Positions 1 through 10,687 of a stretch of DNA of 64,000 bases are shown here, one piece after another. This DNA comes from an uncultured Thermoanaerobaculia bacterium (GTDB lineage: Bacteria; Acidobacteriota; Thermoanaerobaculia; Multivoradales; Multivoraceae). The stretch is from NCBI GenBank assembly GCA_951813015.1, contig CATOTG010000009.1, positions 1 through 64,000 of the forward strand. Direction: 5' to 3'. Every line of letters starts with the position of its first letter. Positions within the stretch are counted from its first letter, which is position 1. The notes below the pieces were generated by a model. That model was not told the origin of the DNA. It searched no databases and saw only the letters and a list, made by a program, of their open reading frames with translations. The position numbers and the translations under genes were made by a program.

Positions 1-979
1 TGTCGGGGTGACGGTGTCGCCACGCATCCCACGTTGTCAGCGTCATGGGCAGCATCTGGAGGACGACACCTTCGGCGGCGCGCTCGCCGAGGACAGCTTC
101 TCCCGTCAGATTGCTCCAAAGGCTGAGCGTGGCGCGGTCGAACATCAGCTTGTTCGATCGGTAGAGCAGACCCGAGGTGCCGAACCGCAGACGCTCGCCG
201 TTTTCGCCCACGGCCGAATAGAGGATGGCGGAACCGCACAGGGTGCAGAAGGAGATGGTGATCGGCTGACCGCCGACCGTGTCGTTCAGGAGTTCGTGCC
301 AGCTCAGCACCTTGACGGGATAGGCACGCCGCTCGCCGCCCAGGCTGACGCCGAACACGGTGTCGGCGCCGCGCATGAAGCGCGCCATGTCGGCGGGAAC
401 GGAGGCGGGGTCGTCGACCGCCGGGATTCCGTCCAGCGGCACGCCGCCCCACTGGACTTCCCGCAGTCGTAGCTTGACCGTTGCTTCAGGACTGAGAATG
501 CGGCCGTAGACGGGGTCGATGCGCGAGAACAGTCTCCCCTTCCATCCGACGTAGCCGGCCGGCGGCTCGAGATCCTGGCGGCTGCCGACGTAGCGAAGCC
601 AGTCCCGGTAGCGGCCGCCGGGCTGCGCGCCGGACAAACGCTCGAGGAGCTGCCTGACATCGCGTCTCGCCTCGCTCGGCGCGAAGAAGTACGTGTCGAC
701 CAGTGGTACCAGGGTCGAGGGATCCGCGTTGGCGAGTGCCTTTGCGGCTCTGCGCCTCGGCTTCTGCTTTTCCGCCGTCAAGGCCAGGAGGCGCTTGTAG
801 ATCTGGTTGCCCGAGTCGGCTCTGCCGGCGCTGCTGTCCGGGGTCGGAACCGTCGGAGGGCCGGCCGGCGGATCGTCCATCAGCCGCTCCTGCGCCGGGA
901 ATGCAGGCGCGCCGGCCGCTGTGGTCAGGCAGAAGACCGGCGCGGCCAACCGAAGGAACGCGGCTCTGATCATCCTCAT
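1..979 (-). CDS. DUF3179 domain protein, secreted (3' end outside window)
   Basis: Reading the minus strand from ATG at 979 gives an open frame of at least 326 codons that runs off the window edge. The N-terminus starts MRMIRAAFLRLAAPVFCL, a plausible signal peptide; a second ATG lies two codons downstream. The C-terminal half has the DUF3179 hallmarks: WGGVPLDGIPAVDDP, then AYPVKVLSWHELLNDTVGG, then SFCTLCGSAILYSA with two cysteines in a CxxC. DUF3179 proteins are exported proteins of unknown biochemical role. The gene is divergent from the small secreted protein at 1007, with only 27 bases between the two starts. Family assignment is secure; function is unknown. Confidence 0.85.
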   Translation of the reverse strand, partial: MRMIRAAFLRLAAPVFCLTTAAGAPAFPAQERLMDDPPAGPPTVPTPDSSAGRADSGNQIYKRLLALTAEKQKPRRRAAKALANADPSTLVPLVDTYFFAPSEARRDVRQLLERLSGAQPGGRYRDWLRYVGSRQDLEPPAGYVGWKGRLFSRIDPVYGRILSPEATVKLRLREVQWGGVPLDGIPAVDDPASVPADMARFMRGADTVFGVSLGGERRAYPVKVLSWHELLNDTVGGQPITISFCTLCGSAILYSAVGENGERLRFGTSGLLYRSNKLMFDRATLSLWSNLTGEAVLGERAAEGVVLQMLPMTLTTWDAWRHRHPD

Positions 980-993
980 GAGAGACCTGTCGA

Positions 994-999
994 TACTAT
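994..999 (+). promoter_or_regulatory. Putative -10 element for a leaderless transcript
   Basis: TACTAT lies 7 bases upstream of the ATG at 1007, a spacing that would put the transcription start at or next to the start codon. No ribosome binding site is visible between them. No convincing -35 is seen. Confidence 0.35.
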
Positions 1000-1006
1000 C
1001 CGTGCC

Positions 1007-1549
1007 ATGTTGAACGCGAGGCCCGGCACCGGAACTTCCGGTGTCGGAACCAGGTCACGGTTGGTTTCAGCCGCGTCAGCCGCCGCCATCGCGTGGTTCC
1101 TGTTCAGTGTTCTCGCGGTCGGTGCGCGGGCACAGGAGTCGGATGTCCTCCTCGAGAGGATCGAGATCACGCCTGCAACGCCGGGCCCGCGCACCCTGTG
1201 CCGGTTGACCGCGCGCGTCAGGAACGCCGGCGACCGGGATGTCTACAGTTTCGGCTTCGATGTGGAGCTGAACGGCCAGGCCTTGCGCGTCTACGAGAAC
1301 CAGCTGTTTCTTCAGGTGATCGAAGCCGGCGAGTCGGATGGCGTGGCGCTCTACAGTTTCTGGACCTCGGAAACCGGGCGTCCCGTACCGGCCGACGGCA
1401 ATCTGGAGGTGCGGGTCCGGCTACGTGAAGCGCGGTGGGTCAGAGTGTCCGAGGTCAAGGAGGATGGCGAGACGGTGGAGGTGTGGACCCCGGACGGCGC
1501 GGTCTCCGGCCTGCCGCAGGTCGTCAGCCGAACTCTGAAGCTGAAGTGA
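1007..1549 (+). CDS. Small secreted protein, possible CARDB-like beta domain
   Basis: A 180-residue protein with an N-terminal hydrophobic segment (about residues 21-43, ending ...VLAVGARA-QE) typical of a signal peptide. The remainder reads like a single beta-sandwich: LLERIEITPATPGPRTLCRL, then LTARVRNAGDRDVYSFGFDVELNG. This resembles the CARDB/APHP class of adhesion-type domains, in which a protein partner is often displayed; that is a resemblance only. Its stop overlaps the GTG start of the following lipoprotein (GTGA at 1546-1549), so the two are probably co-translated. No catalytic motif is seen. Confidence 0.7.
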   Translation: MLNARPGTGTSGVGTRSRLVSAASAAAIAWFLFSVLAVGARAQESDVLLERIEITPATPGPRTLCRLTARVRNAGDRDVYSFGFDVELNGQALRVYENQLFLQVIEAGESDGVALYSFWTSETGRPVPADGNLEVRVRLREARWVRVSEVKEDGETVEVWTPDGAVSGLPQVVSRTLKLK

Positions 1550-3739
1550 AGGCGGCTCGCGTACTCTTCGCCGCGGTCGCGGGCGGGTTGGCGCTTCTCG
1601 TGTCGGGGTGCTCGCCGGGCCCCGAAGCGACCTCGGGAGCAGCCGCCGAGTCGCCTCGCCCGCCGGTCGTCATGATCTCGATCGACACGTTGCGTTCGGA
1701 CCGGCTTCCCGCTTACGGATACGGCGCGGTCGAGACCCCCGCCATCGACCGCCTGGCGGCCGATGGCGTGCTGTTCGAGCGTGCCTTCACGCATGTGAAC
1801 GTGACCTTGCCCGCCCACGCCAGCCTGTTCACGGGTCTGCTGCCGGCGGTGCACGGCGTACGCGACAACGCCGGCTACCGGCTGGGCGAGAGCATCCCGA
1901 CGCTGGCGGCCGAGCTGAACCGGCACGGCTATGCCACCGGCGGTTTCGTGTCCTCCTGGGTCCTGCGCGCCTGGACTGGAATCGACCGCGGTTTCGACGT
2001 GTACGACGACGGCGTCCGATTCGAAACGGGACGTCAACTGGGCGATTTGCAGCGGGCGGGGCCGGAGACCCTTGCGGCCGCCTCGGGTTGGTTGGACGGC
2101 GTGGCGGACGTTCCTTTCTTCCTGTTTCTGCACCTCTACGAGCCTCATGCGCCCTATCAGCCGCCGGCGCCGTTCGCGGGCCGCTACGAGGACGCTTACG
2201 ACGGCGAGGTGGCGGCAGCCGACCGCGTCGTCGGCGATCTGCTCCGGCGCCTGGAACGGCTCGGGCTCTACGACGAAGCCCTCGTCATCCTGCTCTCCGA
2301 TCACGGCGAGGGCCTGATGGATCATGCGAGATGGACCACCTGGTCTTCATCTACCGCGAAGTGCTGCAGGTGCCCCTGATCGTGAAACTGCCGGGCGGGA
2401 AGCGCGCCGGCGAGAGGGTTGGCGTCAACGTCCAACTCGCCGACGTCGCGCGGACCCTCTATTCGTTCCTGGATCTCGAGGAGCCGGCCGGGCTGGCGGG
2501 GGCCGATCTCCTGGACCTGCAGTCGGCCGTGTCGGCCGGGAGGCCGAGGCAGATCGTCTCCGAGAGCGTGTATCCCCGAATCCACTTCGGTTGGAGCGAT
2601 CTTGCTTCGATCATCGAGGGCGACCTGCACTTCATCGACTCGCCCGACCCGGAGCTGTACCGGCTCTCCGAGGACCCGGAGGAGCTGAACAACGTCATCC
2701 GGGAGGAGCGGACGGCTGCGCGACGGCTGCGCGAGGCGTTGGCCGGAATCGACCGTACGCTGGCTTCGCCGGCGGAGGAGGATCCCGAAACCCGCCGGCG
2801 TCTGCAGTCGCTGGGGTACCTTTCCGGCGGAGCTCGTGTGCGGGAAGGTCCGCTTCCCGACCCCAAGAGTCGGATTGGCGTCGTCGCCGCCCTGGACCGC
2901 GCCGCGGAGCAGGTGGCCGGTGGTCGCCTGGCTGAGGCCGAGACGCTGCTTCGGAGGGTGCTGGAGAGGGACCCTCAGCTCATCCACGCCTGGGAACTGC
3001 TGGGGGCGTGATGGAGCGGAGAAGCCAGCCATCGGCTGCGCTCGGGCCTACCGGAGCGCGTTCGAGGCTTCCGGAGGGGGCGCCGTCACCGCGGGTCTCA
3101 AGGTGGCGGAGCTCCTCCTCCGCAAGGGGCGGGTGGCAGAGGCGCGGGAGCACGCTCTCGCGTTCGTGGACCGGTCGCCGCTGGCCCATCAGATTCTGGC
3201 CGAGGCGGCGTTGATCGACGGCGCCGTGGAAGAGGCCGGAGAACACCTGGAGAGGGGCGGTCGCCGAACGCGGTCCACGGTTGACGCCATTGATCGTCCG
3301 GGCGGGTTGGCTGAACGTGCAGGGACGGTTCGAGGAAGCTCTGGCGCAGACCGACGAAGTTCTCGCCGAGTTCGGCGGCCGCGGCGAGCGGACGGTTCTC
3401 GCACGTCTCTTCCTTCACCGCGGCATGGCGCTCGGGGCCCTGGAGCGGATGGCAGAGGCGGAACGTTCGTACCGCGAGGCCATCGACCTGGACAGTGAGC
3501 TGCTTGGGGCGTACTCCTCGCTGGCTTTCCTGCTCGCGCTGCAGGGCCGGGCCGCCGAGGTGGGCAATGCCCTGCGGGAGATGGTGACGGCGAACCCGCA
3601 GCCCGCCGCCTACGCCGAGGCGGTGCGGACGCTGCGGGCGATGAACGACGAAGCGTCCGCGGCACGATTGCTGGCGCAGGCACTCGACCGCTGGCCGGAG
3701 AGTTCGGAACTCCTCCTGCACGTCGGGTCTTCGGGGTAG
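1546..3739 (+). pseudogene. Sulfatase-fold lipoprotein with C-terminal TPRs, three frameshifts
   Basis: From GTG 1546 the product begins with a lipoprotein signal (lipobox LVSGC) followed by a sulfatase/alkaline-phosphatase-fold domain: MISIDTLRSDRLPAYGYG, VNVTLPAHASLFTGLLP and LLSDHGEGL. The frame breaks near 2326, where cat-gcg-ag lacks one G expected from HGEMDH, and continues one frame over through VFIYREVLQVPLIVKLPGG to RRRLQSLGYLSGG. Two more shifts (about 3010 and 3260) interrupt the TPR tail, which ends at 3739. Joined, it matches the intact paralogue at 24728-26983. Either a decayed gene or uncorrected sequencing indels; several neighbours show the same kind of break. The usual sulfatase Cys/Ser position is Thr (TLPAH), so true sulfatase activity is doubtful. 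Confidence 0.8.
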
Positions 3740-3748
3740 GCTTTCCGG

Positions 3749-5606
3749 GTGGCTGGGACGAAGCAACCCGTGGGGCGCCGTTCGCCAGCGCGCGCGCGGC
3801 ATCGGATGATGGCGGGTCCGCTGGCGACGGCCTGCATCCTGTTGAGCCTCCAGTCCGACACACCGCTGACGGCTCAGCAGGTGGCAGCCGGGAGCGAACG
3901 GGTATCGGGTCCGGTGTTCATCGAGACCGTCGAAGTCGAGGTCATCGACATAGACGTCTACGTCACGGACGCCGACGGTCAGCCCGTGCACGGCTTGACG
4001 CTGGACGACTTCGAACTGCTGGTGGACGATCGGCGGGTGGCGATCAGCAACTTCTACGCGGTCGAAGAGCGTGGCGACGAGCTGTGGGTGCGACGTGGCG
4101 GCGCCGGCGCCGAACCCCTGGCCGCGCCCGCGCTTGACGATCCGCTGGCGCCGGGCCTCCCCGGGCGGGCGCGCCCGGTCGTGTCGCCCGAACAGGCGCT
4201 CCACGTTGTGGTCTACATCGACAACCTGAACCTGACGCCGTTCAACCGGAACCGGGTGCTGCGCGAACTGCGGAGCTTCATCCGCGAGCAGCTCCAGCCC
4301 GAAGACAACGTGATGCTGGTCAGTTACAACCGCTCCATTGACCTCTTGATGCCGTTCACGAACGATCGCGATAAGTTGAACCGGGCCCTGCTGGAACTCG
4401 AGGAGACCACCGGGAACCGCGTGCATCGCAACAACGAACGCCGCGACATCGTCGCGCTGATCAACGACGTGAACCTGGAGACGGCGGGCCGCCGGGGGAG
4501 CGAGCAGTTCCAACAGGGTGTGCGCGAAGGCCGGGTCATCGGCGGTCCTGTCGGCCTGGCGCGGAACCAGTTGATCGCCTACGCCGGTTCGGTGCGCAAC
4601 GATACCCACCTGTCCATCGACGGCCTCGGCAGCTTGGTGGAGAACCTGTCCGGGTTGCCAGGGCGCAAAGCGGTCGTCTACGTGGCCGAGGGTCTGCCGA
4701 TGATCGCCGCCGAGGACATGTTCCACTTCATCCGCGATGCCTACGAGGACGCGGTCTCGCTGGTGGAGATGACGTCCTACGACATGTCGCGGCGCTTCCA
4801 GCAGCTCGCGGCGGCTGCAAACGCGAACCGGACGAGCTTCTACACCATCGATGCCCGGGGTCTGACCGTGTACTCCCAGGGCACCGTGGAACAGCACGCT
4901 GCCGGCTTGCCGGGACAAGGGTTGCTCATCGACCAGATCAGGGTGACCAACCTGCAGAGCCCGCTCCGCCTGATGGCGCGGGAGACGGGCGGTCGTTCGA
5001 TCTTCAATGCGAACCGCGTGATGCCCGACCTTCTGAAGATCGCCCGCGACTTCCGCAACTACTACTCGCTCGGGTACATGCCCGCGAGCGCCGGCGCCGG
5101 TCGCCTGCACACGATCGAAGTCCGCCTGAAGAACCGACCTCGGGGTGTCGACGTGAACTACCGACGCGGCTATCGCACCAAGACGGTCGAGTCGCGCATG
5201 GCGAGGGCACACTCTCTGCTCTCCATCTGAACGTGTACGAGAACCGCTGGGCGTCAGGGTGCAGAATCTGTCTTTGAAGCGGCGATCGGATGGGCACTAC
5301 GACGTGCGACTGGTCGTCGATGTCGCCTGGGATGAGTTGGTGCTGGTTCCGCGAGAAGGCGTGCACCACGGCCGGATCCGGCTCTGGTTGGCGGCCAAGG
5401 ACGAAAAGGACCGTGCGACCGAGCCCAGGCTCAGCGAGTTGAACATCGCGGTGCCGCAGGATCGCCTGGCCGAGATCGAAGGCCGCAGATGGCGGTATGG
5501 CCTGGAGCTGACGATGGAAGCCGGATACCACGACATCGGGATCGGGCTGCGGGATGACGTCGGAGGCCGTCAGTCGTTCCTGCGCCATGGGGTGAACGTC
5601 CGATGA
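3749..5606 (+). CDS. VWFA-related acidobacterial domain protein (frameshift near 5225)
   Basis: From GTG 3749 the product has a signal-like segment ending ...TPLTAQQ, a VIDIDVYVTDADGQPVHGLT strand typical of the N-terminal domain of this family, and a von Willebrand A-like region (VVYIDNLNLTPFNRNRVL; later GRKAVVYVAEGLPM and YYSLGYMPASAG). The frame ends at 5230, but the next frame immediately continues with the usual C-terminal domain (EPLGVRVQNLSLKRRSDG up to 5606), so one base is gained or lost near 5225. These proteins are exported and thought to bind or scaffold other proteins; no enzyme activity is known. It follows the sulfatase-TPR gene by 9 bases, suggesting one operon. Confidence 0.85.
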
Positions 5607-5705
5607 ACCACCGGGCAACCTGTTCGTCCGATCCGGGCTGAGTTTCCTTCGAAGCGGGGCCTGAGAGGTGGGGAGTTGTCCCGGGCGAGTGCGGCGGACA
5701 GCGGC

Positions 5706-5711
5706 TATAGT
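5706..5711 (+). promoter_or_regulatory. Putative -10 element for a leaderless metalloprotease mRNA
   Basis: TATAGT is 8 bases upstream of ATG 5720, with no Shine-Dalgarno-like run between. The spacing fits transcription starting at the A of the start codon. A matching -35 is not obvious. Confidence 0.4.
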
Positions 5712-5719
5712 GAACGGCC

Positions 5720-8273
5720 ATGACTCCATCCATGCAAGGGACGCGGGCCAATCGTCCCTCTTCACTTTGTTCCGGTCGGCTTTGGCCAGTTCTGCCGGCC
5801 GTAGTACTTCTCCTGTTCGCAGCGGCTGGCGCGAGCGGACAGCGACTGCTTGATCTGGGTCCCGCCATCGAGGTTGCCCCGACAGCTTCGGAGGGTCTTG
5901 AGACCTTCGCGGTCGAACTGGACATCGATTTCGTTCGCTCCGCTCCGCCGCTCGTGGAACTCCCCACACCGGACGGACGGGTTCTCGCCGCGGAGATGAC
6001 GGTCTTCGAGGACCGCGGCGCTGGCGACGCCATGTGGGCGGGTACTCTTCCCGGCGCCGCGTACGAGAGCGTCGTGTTCACGGTCAAGGACGGCTATCTG
6101 GCTGGGCGCTTCGGTGAGCCGGGAGGCGCCAAGTACCTGATCAGCGCCGGTCCCGACGGCCGCGGTCAGATCGTCGATACGTCCGTCCGCGCGCCGGATT
6201 CCGAGGAGCGGACCTGTCCCGGCGGCGTGGTTCCGCCCGGGGAGTCTCCCGCCCGGCTGCCTCTGGCGCAGCGTGACGGACCTCCGGGCGGCGTGGCGTC
6301 CGAGTCGAACCACGATGTGCTCGACATCCTGGCCGTCTACACGCCCGAATCCGAGGAGCGGTGGAGCCGCCGCAATCTGACGCCGGGAGCGGCGATTCAA
6401 GGGTCCATGGACTACCTGGCCCAGGTGTTTCGGAACGGTCGGCTGGGTGTGACGCCGAACCTGGTGCACTTCGAGGAGGCGCCGCCACTCTACGGAGAAC
6501 ACGAACCGCAGGACGGCGAGGACAGCGAGTGGTCCTGCAGCCACATTCTTGGCCATATGCCTGGGGATCCGGACCTGGCGCGGCTCCGGGCGGAGCACGG
6601 CGCGGACATGGTCCACCTGTTCGTCTGGGGCGCCCAGGGTTGCAGCGGCATCGCCTACCTCCTGACCAAGGGGGTTTCCGCTCAGTCGTTTTCGGGCGCG
6701 GCCTTCGGTCTGACCTTGCCCCGCGGCGACTACGACGGAACGTTTGCCCACGAGATCGGTCACAACATGGGCGCCAACCATGATCCGCAGAACGTGAGCA
6801 TTCGCGACAGGACCTTTGAACAGCATCGCAACGAGGTTGCCGTCTATCCCTACGCCTACGGCCACACGGACTTCGCGCCGGTACCCAACATCGATACGAT
6901 CATGAGTTACGGCTCTGGCCGGGTCGAGCCCTACTTCTCGACGGTGCGGTTCCGGCCGCGGGGCTGGAACATCGGCATCGCCGGAGAGCGCGAGAACGAG
7001 CGGGCAATGCAACAGACGATCCACCTTGCCGTCCAGTACAGCGACTTCATCGGCAGTACACCGGACCCGGAACCTCCTCCTCCTCCTCCCGGTGACGTGC
7101 CGACGGCGCCGGGCAATCTGGCCGCCACGCCGACCGGCGCCACCAGCGTCCGTTTGACCTGGTCGGACGAGTCCGACAACGAGAACGGCTTCGAGGTGCA
7201 GTATCGCCCGGCCGGCGGCCGCTGGCAGGCGGCCACGAGGTTGCCGGCGAACACGACATCGGCTGATGTGACCGGACTGGATGCCGGCGGCCGCTACGAG
7301 TTTCGCGTGCGGGCCTACAACCGCGCCGGCGGCGCGAACAGCGGCGTCGTAACCGTCGTGCTGGGGGCGGCGGAGTACACGGACTGCGTGCCCTCGGCGC
7401 CGCTGATCGTCTTCGAGCACGGCTACAAGGTGAGCATGTGCATCGAGTACGAGAAGGACGGTGAGATGGTCCAGGCCGACGCGGTCGACTACGGACTCGC
7501 ATCGCGCGAGTCGGGGCTGCTCTATTTCTTCGACCGCGACAACTCCGAAGTGCTGGTCAAGGTGCTTGATGCCTGCAGCGTCAACGGGTACCGGTGGGTG
7601 TTCGTGGCGCCGGTGACCACGCTGGCGTTCAACCTGTACGTCGATGAGACGGCCACGGGGGGAGCGATGGCCCCACCGGAACCCTCGCGGCGGTGCGACG
7701 GCGACGACGAAGAGCGACATCAGGGCGTTCCCCTGCGGAGCTGCTGCGTCATCGACGGCCGTTGCGGATGGTGTTGGCAGTATTCGCGGAGTCGACCTCG
7801 TCGATGTGGGCTTCCCGGCGTTGCCGGCTCCACCGACGTCGCCGGCGCGTGTTGAACCGATGTCGGCCCGGCCGCCGGTCACCGTCTCTCTGCCGGTCGC
7901 CGCCGGGGGAGAGGCGGAGTGCGAGCCGCAGCCGGTGAAGACGCTTCGCGGCGGCTACACCGTCAACATGTGCGTCGAGCACCTGCGGGACGGCGAGACG
8001 ATCGTCGAGGAGGTTGAGGACTACGAACTGGACTCCGAGCAGTCGGCGATCCTCTACTTCTTCGATCGCGGCAACGCCGAGGTGCTGATCAAGGTACTGG
8101 ATGGCTGCGGAGTCAACGGTTACCGGTGGGTGTTCGTGGCGCCGGTAACGACGCTGGCGTTCAATCTGTCGATCGAGCCTCCCGGCGGCGGCCAGGCCTG
8201 GACTCACGAGAACCGTCTCAACCAGACCGCCGCGGCAAAGAGCGACATCACGGCGTTCGCCTGCAGCCAGTAG
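5720..8273 (+). CDS. Secreted reprolysin-like zinc metalloprotease with Fn3 and two WFFD-type C-terminal repeats (frameshift near 7660)
   Basis: A signal peptide (about residues 25-41) precedes a propeptide-like region. The catalytic domain carries the metzincin zinc site HEIGHNMGANHD (first His about residue 344) and a downstream Met-turn, TIMSYGSG. A proline-rich linker (PDPEPPPPPPG) leads to a fibronectin type III domain (APGNLAATPTGATSVRLTWS). Then come two copies of a Cys-containing module with the core YFFDRxNxEVLxKVLDxC and VNGYRWVFVAP. The frame breaks in a run of six G near 7658 inside the end of copy 1 and continues one frame over to 8273; read through, about 850 residues. The homopolymer break suggests a sequence error. 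The same module occurs twice in the metalloprotease at 40388. Extracellular protease; substrate unknown. Confidence 0.85.
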
Positions 8274-8295
8274 TTTTCGGCAGGCGCCGAGGGCG

Positions 8296-8439
8296 CACGC
8301 CCTGGTCGTCGCCGGCCAGGGCGTGTTCTGCGGCCAGCAGTTCGGACCCTGAGGCCTTGATGTGCACCCTCGTTGCGTGGAGGGCCGGGAGGGAACCAGG
8401 TTCTATCCCCCGGCCCTCCGCGGCTCGGGCGAGCCGCGG
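8296..8439. terminator. Three stacked hairpins between convergent genes
   Basis: Perfect 10-bp stems: CACGCCCTGG/CCAGGGCGTG (8296-8325), GAGGGCCGGG/CCCGGCCCTC (8380-8418) and CCGCGGCTCG/CGAGCCGCGG (8418-8439, directly beyond the stop of the minus-strand gene). No long T-run, so they may be bidirectional or factor-assisted terminators. Confidence 0.6.
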
Positions 8440-10610
8440 TTACATTACGCGGAGCAACGTCGAGGACGAGTGCTGGCCGTTGGCGCCGTCGCTCACGGTG
8501 ACGACCAGGATGTAGTCGCCGCTGGCAAGCTTCTTTCCGGCCACGAACGTCCCTGACAACTGCGAGACGCCTGATCCGGCCCGGGCGCCGGGCGACAGGA
8601 CAACCTCGCCGCCCTCGACCACCGGCTCGCCGTTCGGGCGGAGCACCTGCGTTCGGACGGACACGGCCCCCGCGCCGAGATTCGTGGCGGCGAGGCTGAT
8701 CGGCGTTTCGCCACCGGCGGTAACCACCGGCCTGGCGGCAGGGATGAACGGATTGCCGTCCATCAGGAACGGGAAGCCGACGTCCAGCCGCTGCTCCGAT
8801 TCCTCCTCGCGGAGCAGAACCCACTTTTGATGCGGTTCCGGGAACAGCGGCGGCTGGAGCGTCGGCGTCTCGCCCGGCACCGTGAGCACGGTTGTCGCGA
8901 GAGCCCGGCGTCCGGTGGCGTCGTTGCGGATCAGTACGCGAACGGAGTAGTCGCCGGGGTCCAGATCGAAATGGCCCCAGTACTTGATCCCGCTCTGGCG
9001 GATCGCGGGGCCGGCCTGGGCCGTGTCCAGGCCCATGGAGCGGACGAAGAAGTCCCGCACGATCCCGAGGTCGTCCAGGGCGTACGCGTAGATTTGCAAG
9101 GGCAGGGTTCCGCCCTGGAGGCCGGCCAGAAGATCCTCGCCCCGCGCCTCCACGAGCACCGGTGCGTAGGCCTTGCCGCTGTCGGCGGGAAGGCGGCGGC
9201 GAGCACGGAGGTGTCGATCTCGCCCGCTTCCACTCCTCCCATGACCTGCTGCGCTGAGGTCAGAGCCCGTTCGAAGGGGTTGGTCTGTTCATAGGGCTTC
9301 GGGGCGTAGTAGCCGGGTCGGTGGACGACCCGTGTTCCCCGGGGAGCCTTCTTGAGCCGTACCCGCAGTTTGCGGAAGCGGCCGTCGTTCTTCAGGTCCC
9401 TGGGGTAGAAGGAGAGCAGGTAGGTGACACTGGTCTGCTCCAGCATGTCGGACATCGCTTCACCCAGGTCGCTGAAGTTGGCGAACAGTTCGCCGCCCGT
9501 GTCGTTCGCCATCAGAGATAACGAGGCCCTGTTGCTCTGGCCCTGGGTCTGGATCTGGCCGCTCACGTCCACAGCCTGGATCGTGCAGTTCGCCTCGCGG
9601 AAGCGCTCCAGCATGTTGTTCACCGACCTCTGGGCGGCGGTACTGCCGAAGAGTTCTTCGTTGTCCACCTGTTCGAAGTTGCCGTCTGCCAGCCTCTGCT
9701 GACGGTCCAGGATCTCCTCCTGCTGCTCCAGCGTCACGCCCTGTTGACCGACGAGGATGGAGTCGTCGAAGCCCTCGGACAGGAAGACGACGTGCTTGCG
9801 CCCCTGAATGGACTGCATCCAATTGGCCAGTTCGCTCATCCCGGACGCCAGCGCGTCGACCTCGCTTGCCGCGCGTCCGCGCGCCGCGGCGTCTTGCAGC
9901 ACCTGCAACTGCTGTTGTTGTTGTTGCAGCTCGGCCTGCACATCGAAGGGCCGCTCGCTGGAACCGTCGCCGATGTCTGAGCTCGTGGGGAGTTCGCCGC
10001 TCAGATCGCCGATCACGAGACCCAGGGGGTCGCGGATCACGTCGGACTCTCTTCCGCCGAATCCGAGGCTGCGGATCGCCTCGCGGATCTGACTGCGGTC
10101 CGAGGTGAAGCCGAGCACGAGGCGGGGCCGGTTGGCGAACACCGCGAGGGCCACCAGGTCTGTGGGGTGCAGTTCCCGCAGGACGAGGTCGGCGGCGGCC
10201 TGTTGGGCGCGGCCGACCGCATCGGGCGGGGTGAAGAAGAGATCGAACAACAGCAGAAAGTGCCGCCGTGCGGCGACCGGTACCGGTTCCTCGGTCGCCT
10301 TCCCTTCGATGGTCGCCAGATCGACGACGTCGAAGCCGACGATCTCGACCGTCTTCCGGTTGTCCTGGAGTTCGAAGTCGGCGGCCGTGAGATCGCGGAG
10401 GGGGGCGCCGGCACGGCTGACCTGCACCGGCACTTCAACCATGAAGACTGTGGTCGTGTCGCTGAATTCGGCCTGTGCCTGCCGGGCGCTGCGCCCGCGT
10501 TGGGCGTCGGCCGCAGCCGCTGAGAGCAGCAGTGCGACGGCGCAGAGAAATGCTCCCGTTCGGCCGGCTGGATGCGAGATCTGTTGATCGAGAGGTCGGT
10601 GATCGTCCAT
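8440..10610 (-). CDS. VWFA-related acidobacterial domain protein (frameshift near 9187)
   Basis: Start chosen at ATG 10610 because GGGAGAG lies just upstream; the frame is open a little further. The signal peptide ends ...SAAAADAQ. The N-terminal domain reads VFMVEVPVQVSRAGAPLRDLT, and the VWA-like part includes HFLLLFDLFFTPPDAVGRAQ, GRKHVVFLSEGFDDS and YLLSFYPRDLKNDGRF. A glutamine run encoded by CAA/CAG repeats sits near 9915-9932. The frame breaks near 9187, one base short in the FPADSGKAYAPVL region, and the C-terminal domain (MLVEARGEDLLAGLQ onward) continues in the next frame to 8440. Read through, about 723 residues, close to its neighbour at 10688. The two minus-strand VWFA genes lie in tandem and likely arose by duplication. 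Confidence 0.85.
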
Positions 10611-10687
10611 CGCAAGCTCTCCCTTGATTCTTCGGTGCAAAGATGTCGCCTTGTTGTCCCGGCGACGCGTCGACTCGGCCGCCCCGG

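Noticed and set aside
3098-5212. Long minus-strand open frame opposite the VWFA gene
   Set aside because: It is an antisense shadow of a GC-rich gene; its residues are basic and His/Gln-rich without any domain, while the plus strand encodes a clear family.
5762-7882. 706-codon minus-strand frame opposite the metalloprotease
   Set aside because: Shadow frame; the plus strand carries the zinc site, Fn3 domain and repeat module.
9905-9935. CAA/CAG run as a regulatory microsatellite
   Set aside because: It lies in frame in the VWFA gene and encodes a short glutamine run; nothing shows phase variation.
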